9,315 nt of DNA from an uncultured Lachnospiraceae bacterium (lineage in GTDB: Bacteria > Bacillota > Clostridia > Lachnospirales > Lachnospiraceae). A model generated the notes under the pieces. That model searched no databases. It had not been told where the DNA came from and was given only the letters and a program-made list of their open reading frames with translations. Made by a program: the position numbers and the translations under genes. The DNA lies in contig CALYVE010000044.1 of the NCBI GenBank assembly GCA_945492935.1, positions 1 through 9,315 on the forward strand, written 5' to 3'. This document shows positions 1-4,954 of this stretch, in pieces (within the stretch, counting starts at the first letter, position 1; every line of letters begins with the position of its first letter).

Positions 1-885
1 GTTCTTGGCTATGATACGATTGAGCCATATACTGTAAATGATTGTTTCTTCGGAGCAGTTGTAGGTCCGAATGCAAACCGAATTTGTAAGGGTGCATATT
101 CGATTGATGGAGTATCATATCAAATCGAGATTAACGATGGCGAGAACAATTGCCACAGTCACAAGACATTAGGCTATCATAAGGTAGTATGGTCTGTTGA
201 GACAGGAAGTAACTTTGTAATTCTTTCCATTACAGATACGGATGGTAATTTAGGATTTCCGGGCAACCGTAAGCTTTCCGTAACCTATACGCTTACAGAT
301 GATAATGAATTGAAACTTCATTATCAGGGTATCAGTGATAAGAATACAGTTCTTAATCCAACAAACCATACATATTTCAACCTTTTGGGACATGCGTCAG
401 GTAACATCATGACACACAAAATGCAGATTCTTGCATCAAATTACACACCGGTTGTTCCGGGGGCAATTCCAACCGGCGAGATAGCAACAGTAAAGGGTAC
501 GCCACTCGATTTAACAACAGCTAAGGTTGTAGGTGAGGATATCGATACACCATTTGAGCAGCTTGAGCTTACGTCAGGCTATGATCATAACTGGGTTATC
601 GACAATGCAGATGGTTCATTGAGAAAGTGTGCTGTTGTTACGGAAGATACGGCAGGTATTACAATGAATGTATATACGACTTTACCTGGCGTGCAGTTTT
701 ATGCGGGCAACTTTGTTTCGGAGCAGACAGGCAAGGATGGAGCTACTTATGGAAGAAGACAGGGCCTTTGTCTTGAAACACAGTATTTCCCGGATGCGAT
801 TAATAATCCTTCGTTCCCTTCACCGGTATTTGGACCGGATCGTAAGTACGATACAACAACAGTTTATGAATTTAAAATGAATTAA
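1..885 (+). CDS. galM: Aldose 1-epimerase (galactose mutarotase), 5'-truncated by the window edge
   Basis: This enzyme interconverts the alpha and beta anomers of galactose and glucose in the cytoplasm and feeds the Leloir pathway. Frame 1 is open from base 1 to the TAA at 883, giving 294 visible residues; the family usually has about 340, so some 45-50 N-terminal residues lie outside. Visible motifs, numbered from the first complete codon: NANRI (25-29), CHSH with the first candidate catalytic His at 52, NPTNHTYFNL with the second His at 123, YDHNWV with the substrate-binding Asp at 195, and CLETQYFPDAIN with the catalytic base Glu at 259. All four key residues of the GalM family are therefore present, so the protein should be active. 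The HSH variant replaces the commoner HGG around the first His. A TTG at 310 looks like a start but is internal, because conserved sequence continues upstream of it. No terminator is seen after the stop. Confidence 0.95.
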   Translation, partial: VLGYDTIEPYTVNDCFFGAVVGPNANRICKGAYSIDGVSYQIEINDGENNCHSHKTLGYHKVVWSVETGSNFVILSITDTDGNLGFPGNRKLSVTYTLTDDNELKLHYQGISDKNTVLNPTNHTYFNLLGHASGNIMTHKMQILASNYTPVVPGAIPTGEIATVKGTPLDLTTAKVVGEDIDTPFEQLELTSGYDHNWVIDNADGSLRKCAVVTEDTAGITMNVYTTLPGVQFYAGNFVSEQTGKDGATYGRRQGLCLETQYFPDAINNPSFPSPVFGPDRKYDTTTVYEFKMN

Positions 886-967
886 TGTTAACTGATTTAT
901 CATTCAAATCCTATTCTATTTCATTTCGCTTTGCATAAACTTACTAATAAAATGTAAGTGTGACAAA

Positions 968-1741
968 ATGAATGAACGAGAACAAAATCAAAATAAGCAA
1001 TCAAAGATGATGAGATTTCCTTGCCTGTGTAACCGAGCACCATTTTGTAACAGGTGCTTTGGTAAAAGAACCGGCAGAAATTCATTTCTTTGGTTGCTTA
1101 TTTTCGTTTTTATTGCAATTGCGATATTTAATATTGTGTGTGATCTGTGTAAGGCAGAGGGAAAAGAGATGCAAAAGGTAATTGTCATTGATGCCGGACA
1201 TGGAGGGAATGATCCTGGTATGGTTGCCGGTGATGTCTTGGAGAAGGATGTGAATCTTTCGATAGCAAAACAGCTTGCGACAAAGCTTACTCAACAAGGA
1301 TATACCGTTGTTATGACGCGTGAGGAGGATGTTTGTCTTGCTTTGGATGGAGCGCAAAATATAAAATCATCAGATTTGAGACAACGGGTAGAATTAATCA
1401 ACAACAGCCATGCGGATTTGTTGATTAGCATTCATCAGAATTGTTATACAGATGAAAATGTTTGCGGGGCTCAGGTGTTTTATTATGGAACTTCAGAGCA
1501 ATCGGAGCAATTTGCAAAGCTCTTACAAGCAAATCTCATCCAGTATGTAGACAGCAACAATCATCGACAGGCAAAGAATGGAAAAGATTACTACATATTA
1601 AAGAAGAGTATTTGTCCGGGTGTGATTGTCGAGTGTGGATTCTTAAGCTGTCCAAAGGAATGCGCAAGTCTTTTGGATCCTGCCTATCAAAACAAGATTG
1701 CAGATGCAATTGTACAAAGTGTGAATACGTATTTCCGATAA
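968..1741 (+). CDS. Membrane-anchored N-acetylmuramoyl-L-alanine amidase (Amidase_3, CwlD-like)
   Basis: A zinc amidase of 257 aa that should cleave the amide bond between N-acetylmuramic acid and L-alanine in peptidoglycan. The catalytic domain spans about 70-257: VIVIDAGHGGNDPG (zinc His78), LEKDVNL (zinc Glu92), SIHQN (zinc His156) and IVECGFLS (catalytic Glu222). One transmembrane segment at about 39-57 places the domain outside the membrane, as in Bacillus CwlD, which makes cortex muramic delta-lactam; length and layout fit CwlD, but assignment to sporulation is inference. Unusual is a cysteine cluster before the membrane segment (Cys19, 21, 27, 30) in a basic cytoplasmic tail. No good Shine-Dalgarno precedes the ATG at 968. 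An alternative ATG at 1169 would remove the tail and the membrane anchor, and is disfavoured for that reason. The gene lies 82 nt after galM with no terminator between them, so read-through is possible. It ends at a bidirectional terminator. Confidence 0.9.
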   Translation: MNEREQNQNKQSKMMRFPCLCNRAPFCNRCFGKRTGRNSFLWLLIFVFIAIAIFNIVCDLCKAEGKEMQKVIVIDAGHGGNDPGMVAGDVLEKDVNLSIAKQLATKLTQQGYTVVMTREEDVCLALDGAQNIKSSDLRQRVELINNSHADLLISIHQNCYTDENVCGAQVFYYGTSEQSEQFAKLLQANLIQYVDSNNHRQAKNGKDYYILKKSICPGVIVECGFLSCPKECASLLDPAYQNKIADAIVQSVNTYFR

Positions 1742-1746
1742 AATAA

Positions 1747-1773
1747 AAACCTGTCTGTTATGACAGGTTTTTT
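1747..1773 (+). terminator. Bidirectional intrinsic terminator between the amidase gene and the yjfB-like gene
   Basis: A 9-bp perfect stem (AAACCTGTC at 1747-1755 with GACAGGTTT at 1762-1770) closes a 6-nt loop. It is followed by a T run on the plus strand. On the minus strand the hairpin is followed by a T-rich stretch (complement of the A-rich bases 1741-1749). It starts 6 nt after the amidase stop and overlaps the stop codon of the convergent small gene, so it should serve both. Confidence 0.9.
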
Positions 1774-1957
1774 ATAATCGAATGTCGATATTGCTACCAA
1801 GATTCGGATTGATTGATTGTTCCATCATTTGGATAAGGAAATCACCGTTTTGCTCAACTGCATCTAAGGATTTCTTTAAAATGGATATATCAATCATATT
1901 CATAGAGTCAACATCGGAAACAGAAAGTCCGATGCTTCCAACAGAAGAAATATTCAT
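1772..1957 (-). CDS. YjfB-like putative motility protein (61 aa)
   Basis: A small protein of 61 aa resembling the YjfB family of putative motility proteins (Pfam YjfB_motility). The matching region is residues 24-61, with DISILKKSLDAVEQNGDFLI, then QMMEQSINPNLGSNIDIRL at the C-terminus; the amphipathic helix and the LG-x-NIDI ending are the family signature as I recall it. In Bacillus subtilis yjfB is part of the sigma-D motility regulon, and the molecular function is unknown. There is no signal peptide or membrane segment. The start is supported by GGGAGGG on the minus strand about 9 nt upstream (complement of about 1966-1972) and by a sigma-A promoter further up. I see no sigma-D-type promoter. 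It is convergent with the amidase gene, divergent from the NlpC/P60 gene, and stands apart from any flagellar operon in this window. The presence of this gene suggests a flagellated host. Confidence 0.82.
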   Translation of the reverse strand: MNISSVGSIGLSVSDVDSMNMIDISILKKSLDAVEQNGDFLIQMMEQSINPNLGSNIDIRL

Positions 1958-1998
1958 AAAAAATACCCTCCCAATTCATAATTGTTAACTGTATAGTT

Positions 1999-2027
1999 AT
2001 CATATAATACATTTACATAAAATTCAA
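1999..2027 (-). promoter_or_regulatory. Sigma-A promoter for the yjfB-like gene
   Basis: On the minus strand TTGAAT (complement of 2022-2027) is followed by exactly 17 bp and TATGAT (complement of 1999-2004). This matches 4/6 and 5/6 of the sigma-A hexamers. Transcription should begin near 1992 and give a leader of about 35 nt with the GGGAGGG ribosome binding site. A short dyad AACT-GTAT-AGTT at about 1987-1998 lies at the expected start site and could be an operator, but this is weak. Confidence 0.65.
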
Positions 2028-2117
2028 CACACTTTCTAAAAAATATGCTAGAATAACGTAAAATAGCATTAAACAAAAAAGACACATAATTTACATAATA
2101 TTTTTTGTGATTTTATG

Positions 2118-2146
2118 TTGACATAAACTTTTGCGGATGATAGAAT
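2118..2146 (+). promoter_or_regulatory. Strong sigma-A promoter for the NlpC/P60 gene
   Basis: A consensus TTGACA (2118-2123), a 17-bp spacer and TAGAAT (2141-2146, 5/6), with a TG at 2138-2139 forming an extended -10. The start site should be near 2152-2154, leaving an untranslated leader of about 58 nt. The -35 box sits inside an inverted repeat, TTTATGT-TG-ACATAAA (2112-2127), a possible regulator site. Confidence 0.85.
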
Positions 2147-2161
2147 GAGGATGTAACAAAT

Positions 2162-2178
2162 CGTAACAATTTTGTAAT
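2162..2178 (+). promoter_or_regulatory. Candidate WalR (YycF)-like box in the leader of the NlpC/P60 gene
   Basis: CGTAAC (2162-2167), five bases, then TGTAAT (2173-2178) matches the Bacillus WalR consensus TGTWAH-N5-TGTWAH at 11 of 12 positions. A further TGTAAC is at 2152-2157, but in a 10-bp rather than 11-bp phase. WalR controls cell-wall hydrolases with this architecture, which makes the site plausible. Its position just downstream of the predicted start site would suggest repression. The region is AT-rich, so chance is a real alternative. Confidence 0.35.
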
Positions 2179-2197
2179 ATTTGTTGCGAGCTTGTAC

Positions 2198-2203
2198 AGG
2201 AGG
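2198..2203 (+). promoter_or_regulatory. Consensus RBS that fixes the NlpC/P60 start
   Basis: AGGAGG lies 7 nt before the ATG at 2211. The open frame continues upstream to a TTG at 2181, but that start has no RBS and would add ten residues in front of a normal signal peptide. Confidence 0.9.
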
Positions 2204-2210
2204 AACAAGA

Positions 2211-3449
2211 ATGAAACATTTAACAAAGAGAAAAACAGCATATGCACTTATGGCTTGCATTCTTTTGACGGCTGGTGGAATGCATTCCACAAAGGCAGAT
2301 GATGTTGTTTATACAGAGGAAACAGTTAGTATTACATCAGCGGTAGACCGGTTTATTGAAGCGGGCTCTATCGGCTTGATGCAGAAGAAAGACCTTGCAA
2401 TAGGAAATGCACGTGCCATCACAGAGACTTTTCGGCAGGAAACTGCTCCGGTGCCGCAGGTAGATATGGGATCCGGTGCGGTACTGCCGCTCGGTCTCGA
2501 TTTTTCGGACAAAGCGCTTGTTGTAGCACAGAGTGCTGTAAACATTCGTGAAGAAGGCAGTGTTGATGCGAAACGTGTTGGTTCTATTAATTGTAATGGC
2601 CTTGTGACTGTAAAACAGAAGGGTGATGAATGGTCACTTATTACTTCGGGCGGTTGCGAGGGATATATCAAGAATGAGTTTTTATTATTTGGCTCAGAGG
2701 CGGCTGCTTATGCGGAAGCAAACCTCACAAAGATGGCGCGCGTAACAGCAAGCTCTCTTCGTGTCCGTGAGTCGGCGAGTGAGGATAGTAAGTGTCTCAC
2801 ACAGATTCCGCAAGGTGAGCAGTATGCAATTTTGAATGTGGGCGCTGAGTGGACGAAGATTGCAATCGATAATTCGTTATCAGGTTATGTAAAGAATGAA
2901 TTTATCGTACTTTCATATCAGACATGTTCTGCTGTAGTTGTAAATGATGATCCGGCACCGGAAACACCGGTTGCACAGACACCGCAGCAGCCAACAACCC
3001 AGGCACCTTCAACAGAGGCACCTGCAACCGAAGCACCTGCAACGCAGGAACCAACAACGCAGGCACCTGCTTCTGTGCCAACGTCAAGCACAGGCGATGC
3101 AATTGCAAGCTATGCTCTTCAATTTGAAGGCAATCCATATGTGTATGGCGGGTCAAGTCTTACGAATGGTACAGACTGTTCAGGATTTACGATGAGTATT
3201 TATGCTGCATTTGGTATTTCAATACCTCGTACAGCAGATTCGCAGGCAACCGTAGGACAGGAAGTAAGCTTGTCAGCTCTTTATCCGGGAGATTTGATAT
3301 TCTATGACCATGGCAATGGTTCTATTAACCACGTGGCATTGTACATAGGTAATGGACAGGTTATTCATGCAAGTACCCCTAGTACAGGTATTATTATTGC
3401 CAATATTAACTACAGAACACCATGTAAGGCTGTTCGAATTGTTTACTAA
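2211..3449 (+). CDS. Secreted NlpC/P60 peptidoglycan endopeptidase with two SH3-like domains
   Basis: A 412-aa exported cysteine peptidase expected to cut peptide stems of peptidoglycan, typically D-Glu to diamino acid. Layout: Sec signal peptide about 1-29 (basic KHLTKRK, hydrophobic core, cleavage near TKA-DD); an uncharacterised region 30-100; two SH3_3-type wall-binding domains at about 103-160 and 175-234, each ending in GYIKNEF or GYVKNEF; a Pro/Thr/Glu linker 248-292; and the NlpC/P60 domain 295-412. Catalytic residues visible are Cys323 in TDCSGF, His374 in NHVALYIG and the third polar residue His386 in VIHAS, so the enzyme should be active. The domain order resembles YocH, CwlO and LytE-like growth or separation hydrolases of Firmicutes. 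It is monocistronic, with its own strong promoter and terminator, and is divergent from the yjfB-like gene. The WalR-like motif in the leader fits this role but is unproven. The exact cell-cycle function cannot be told from sequence. Confidence 0.93.
   Translation: MKHLTKRKTAYALMACILLTAGGMHSTKADDVVYTEETVSITSAVDRFIEAGSIGLMQKKDLAIGNARAITETFRQETAPVPQVDMGSGAVLPLGLDFSDKALVVAQSAVNIREEGSVDAKRVGSINCNGLVTVKQKGDEWSLITSGGCEGYIKNEFLLFGSEAAAYAEANLTKMARVTASSLRVRESASEDSKCLTQIPQGEQYAILNVGAEWTKIAIDNSLSGYVKNEFIVLSYQTCSAVVVNDDPAPETPVAQTPQQPTTQAPSTEAPATEAPATQEPTTQAPASVPTSSTGDAIASYALQFEGNPYVYGGSSLTNGTDCSGFTMSIYAAFGISIPRTADSQATVGQEVSLSALYPGDLIFYDHGNGSINHVALYIGNGQVIHASTPSTGIIIANINYRTPCKAVRIVY
2994..3068 (+). repeat. 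Five-copy 15-bp in-frame repeat encoding a Thr/Pro-rich linker
   Basis: Residues 262-286 of the NlpC/P60 protein are five consecutive pentapeptides: TTQAP, STEAP, ATEAP, ATQEP, TTQAP. At DNA level each unit is 15 bp, with imperfect copies of the CAGGCACCT/GAAGCACCT type. It forms a flexible spacer between the wall-binding and catalytic domains. Copy number is likely to vary between strains. Confidence 0.9.
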
Positions 3450-3495
3450 TATTATTCGATGGTTGTTCGGATAAGTCTTCTTACATAATATATAG

Positions 3496-3536
3496 AAATC
3501 ACCGTTTTTTCTCAAGAAAATAACGGTGATTTTTTT
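3496..3536 (+). terminator. Strong intrinsic terminator after the NlpC/P60 gene
   Basis: The outer stem AAATCACCGTT (3496-3506) pairs with AACGGTGATTT (3522-3532). The inner stem TTTTC pairs with GAAAA around a TCAA loop, with one bulged T at 3521. It runs into a T tract ending at 3536. It starts 47 nt after the stop codon. Confidence 0.92.
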
Positions 3537-3546
3537 ATAAAATCAT

Positions 3547-3575
3547 TTGGAAAAAACAAGGGTTTATGATATAAT
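3547..3575 (+). promoter_or_regulatory. Sigma-A promoter for hpf
   Basis: TTGGAA (3547-3552), 17 bp, then a perfect TATAAT (3570-3575) preceded by TG at 3567-3568 (extended -10). The predicted start is near 3582, giving a leader of about 86 nt. In the leader a small hairpin, AAAAC-GTGA-GTTTT (3633-3646), has a GNRA-type loop and ends 7 nt before the RBS. The 9-mer TGACTATAA occurs at 3575-3583 and again at 3646-3654. Confidence 0.8.
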
Positions 3576-3653
3576 GACTATAACGTATTTCATCTTTGAC
3601 AAGCGTTTGTTAACGACTGCTTTTATCGATGGAAAACGTGAGTTTTGACTATA

Positions 3654-3659
3654 AAGGAG
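3654..3659 (+). promoter_or_regulatory. RBS that fixes the hpf start
   Basis: AAGGAG lies 8 nt before the ATG at 3668. An in-frame ATG at 3629 would add 13 residues not seen in this family and has no RBS. Confidence 0.85.
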
Positions 3660-3667
3660 TGGGGCAT

Positions 3668-4195
3668 ATGAAGTACACAATTATTGGAAAAAATATCGAG
3701 GTTACCGAGGGGTTGAAAGCGTCTGTTCAAGACAAGTTGGGGAGATTGGAGAAATTCTTTGCAGACGATACAGATGTATATGTAACATTTTCAGTAGAGA
3801 AGGAAAGACAGAAGATTGAAGTTACGATTCCGATGCCAAAGCACATTATCCGTGCTGAACAGGCAAGTGATGATATGTATGTATCAATTGACTTAGTTGT
3901 TGAGGTCATTGAGCGTCAGGTTACACGTTACAAGAAGAAGATTGTTGACAGAGAGCAGAATGCGAGTCTTTTCCAGAGCGACTTCTTTGAAGTTGACGAA
4001 GAAGATGATGAGGAAGTTAAGATTATCCGTAGCAAACGTTTCGCTGTTAAACCGATGTATCCGGAAGATGCATGCGTACAGATGGAGCTTCTTGGACATA
4101 ATTTCTATGTATTCCGCAATGCAGAGACCGATGAGGTAAATGTTGTTTACAAGAGAAAGGGGAATACTTACGGTTTGATTGAGCCGGAGTTTTAA
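3668..4195 (+). CDS. hpf: Long-form ribosome hibernation promoting factor
   Basis: A cytoplasmic protein of 175 aa that binds the 30S subunit and, in the long form, drives 70S pairing into inactive 100S dimers in slow-growing or stressed cells. The N-terminal S30AE/YfiA domain spans about 1-97 (MKYTIIGKNIEVTEG at the start, basic RYKKKIVDR near 87-95). An acidic linker follows (EVDEEDDEEVK, 108-118). The C-terminal dimerisation domain spans about 119-175, with IIRSKRFAVKPM, ACVQMELLGHNFYVFRNAET and VVYKRKGNTYGLIEPEF, the conserved long-HPF signature. Length is normal for the family. It has its own extended -10 promoter. In many Clostridia the next gene is secA; here a TetR regulator starts 9 nt downstream instead. 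Stationary-phase or stringent control is common for hpf, but no specific signal for it is visible. Confidence 0.96.
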   Translation: MKYTIIGKNIEVTEGLKASVQDKLGRLEKFFADDTDVYVTFSVEKERQKIEVTIPMPKHIIRAEQASDDMYVSIDLVVEVIERQVTRYKKKIVDREQNASLFQSDFFEVDEEDDEEVKIIRSKRFAVKPMYPEDACVQMELLGHNFYVFRNAETDEVNVVYKRKGNTYGLIEPEF

Positions 4196-4204
4196 GTATA
4201 TTTC

Positions 4205-4762
4205 ATGGGACAGGATACAAAACGTCAATTAGCGCAAAGCATGAAACAATTACTTCGGAAATCCTCGATTGAGAAGATTACGATTCAGGAATTGGTTGAA
4301 TTGGCAGGCGTGATTCGCCCGACCTTTTATCATCATTTTCGCGATAAATATGAATTATTGGAGTATATTATCCGCGAGGATTTGCTTGTTCCGATTAAGC
4401 CATTGCTTGTGAACGATATGGTGATTGAAGGATTGACGTTGCTATTTTCCAACATCAAGAAAGAGAGGGATTTCTATTCGCAGGCAATTCGCATAGAGGG
4501 ACAGAATTCCTTCGAAAGTATTGCTGTTCAGGAAGTTAAGAAGCTATTGCTGGAAGTAACAGAAGAGCTTTTTGGTCGTAATCATTATCGGTATGTTTGG
4601 TTGTCTCGTGATGTCATTGCAGAGTATTATGCACAGTCCATGTGTTATGTTGCAATAACCTGGATTAAACAGGATTATATGATTGAGCCGAGAGAGCTGT
4701 CTGAGGTTTATGATTATTTGACAAAACATTCCATGGTCGACATTTGGAAAGAGTTTGGATGA
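4205..4762 (+). CDS. TetR/AcrR-family regulator, DhaS-like group
   Basis: A DNA-binding protein of 185 aa with an N-terminal helix-turn-helix at about 22-50 (KITIQELVELAGVIRPTFYHHFRDKYELLEYI), the TetR_N signature. The C-terminal domain at about 60-185 is helical and hydrophobic, with no recognised ligand motif; its overall look is that of the Firmicutes group often labelled DhaS-like. Neighbours suggest the role: it sits between hpf and an MMPL transporter gene, the usual arrangement for a local regulator of an efflux or lipid-export pump, and the downstream spacer is packed with dyads that could be its operators. The start is the only ATG before the helix-turn-helix. It has no proper Shine-Dalgarno at normal distance (a GGAG at 4186-4189 is 15 nt away), so translation may depend on ribosomes finishing hpf 9 nt upstream. 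Ligand unknown. It could also act as an activator. Confidence 0.88.
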   Translation: MGQDTKRQLAQSMKQLLRKSSIEKITIQELVELAGVIRPTFYHHFRDKYELLEYIIREDLLVPIKPLLVNDMVIEGLTLLFSNIKKERDFYSQAIRIEGQNSFESIAVQEVKKLLLEVTEELFGRNHYRYVWLSRDVIAEYYAQSMCYVAITWIKQDYMIEPRELSEVYDYLTKHSMVDIWKEFG

Positions 4763-4793
4763 TAGCGAATATTCAGAGACATTTGAATAACAG

Positions 4794-4823
4794 ACATATA
4801 CAAACGTACTAAAATGTATATGT
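4794..4823. repeat. 9-bp inverted repeat, candidate operator upstream of the MMPL gene
   Basis: ACATATACA (4794-4802) and TGTATATGT (4815-4823) are perfect complements around a 12-nt centre. A possible -10 (TAAAAT, 4810-4815) lies inside it, with only a weak -35 (ATAACA, 4787-4792). A regulator bound here would cover the promoter region. The centre spacing is wide for a single TetR dimer. Confidence 0.5.
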
Positions 4824-4841
4824 ATATAGGAACACAATTAA

Positions 4842-4868
4842 GGATTGCATATTCAGAATATGCAATCC
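4842..4868. repeat. 27-bp palindrome between the TetR gene and the MMPL gene
   Basis: GGATTGCATATTC (4842-4854), one A, then GAATATGCAATCC (4856-4868): 13-bp perfect arms around one base. As DNA it looks like a dimeric repressor site. As RNA it makes a hairpin of 11-12 bp. The following CTTTCCTATTATT is a poor U tract, so it is at best a weak terminator for the TetR transcript. Confidence 0.8.
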
Positions 4869-4943
4869 CTTTCCTATTATTAGTACGAAGTGCAGCTGTT
4901 GTTCGGGGCAATAACGCACAGCATGTAAATAATAATAGGAAAG
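4869..4943 (+). promoter_or_regulatory. Long-range hairpin that would sequester the RBS of the MMPL gene
   Basis: CTTTCCTATTATTA (4869-4882) is perfectly complementary to TAATAATAGGAAAG (4930-4943), a 14-bp pair separated by 47 nt. The 3' arm contains the AGGAAAG that should serve as the Shine-Dalgarno for the ATG at 4955. The intervening sequence can fold itself (GTTGTT near 4897 with AATAAC near 4908-4913, around CGGGGC). The 5' arm abuts the 27-bp palindrome with no gap. This looks like a translational or folding switch, but no trigger is known. Confidence 0.55.
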
Positions 4944-4954
4944 AAGTGAAAGAC

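Noticed and set aside
310..885. A separate gene starting at the TTG at 310
   Set aside because: Frame 1 is open to base 1 and encodes conserved GalM sequence upstream, including the NANRI and CHSH regions, so 310 is internal.
939..959. Hairpin ACTTAC/GTAAGT before the amidase gene as a terminator for galM
   Set aside because: The stem is 6 bp, AT-rich and has no T tract after it.
2045..2069. Inverted repeat ATGCTA/TAGCAT in the divergent intergenic region
   Set aside because: Only 6-bp arms around 13 nt in AT-rich DNA, not placed on a promoter element; chance is likely.
2309..2671. Minus-strand 120-codon open frame inside the NlpC/P60 gene
   Set aside because: It is fully antisense to a gene with recognisable domains, with no promoter, RBS or family signature.
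2990..3075. The tandem repeat as a CRISPR-like array
   Set aside because: The repeats are contiguous 15-bp coding units without spacers and keep the reading frame.
3596..3624. Second promoter for hpf with the TTGACA at 3596-3601
   Set aside because: No acceptable -10 hexamer lies 16-18 bp downstream.
3629..3667. Earlier hpf start at 3629
   Set aside because: It has no RBS and adds 13 residues before the canonical MKYTIIGKNIEV start, which has AAGGAG at the right distance.
4814..4954. N-terminal extension of the MMPL protein by 47 residues
   Set aside because: No RBS precedes 4814, the extension contains the palindromes of the leader, and the usual family start with a purine-rich RBS is at 4955.
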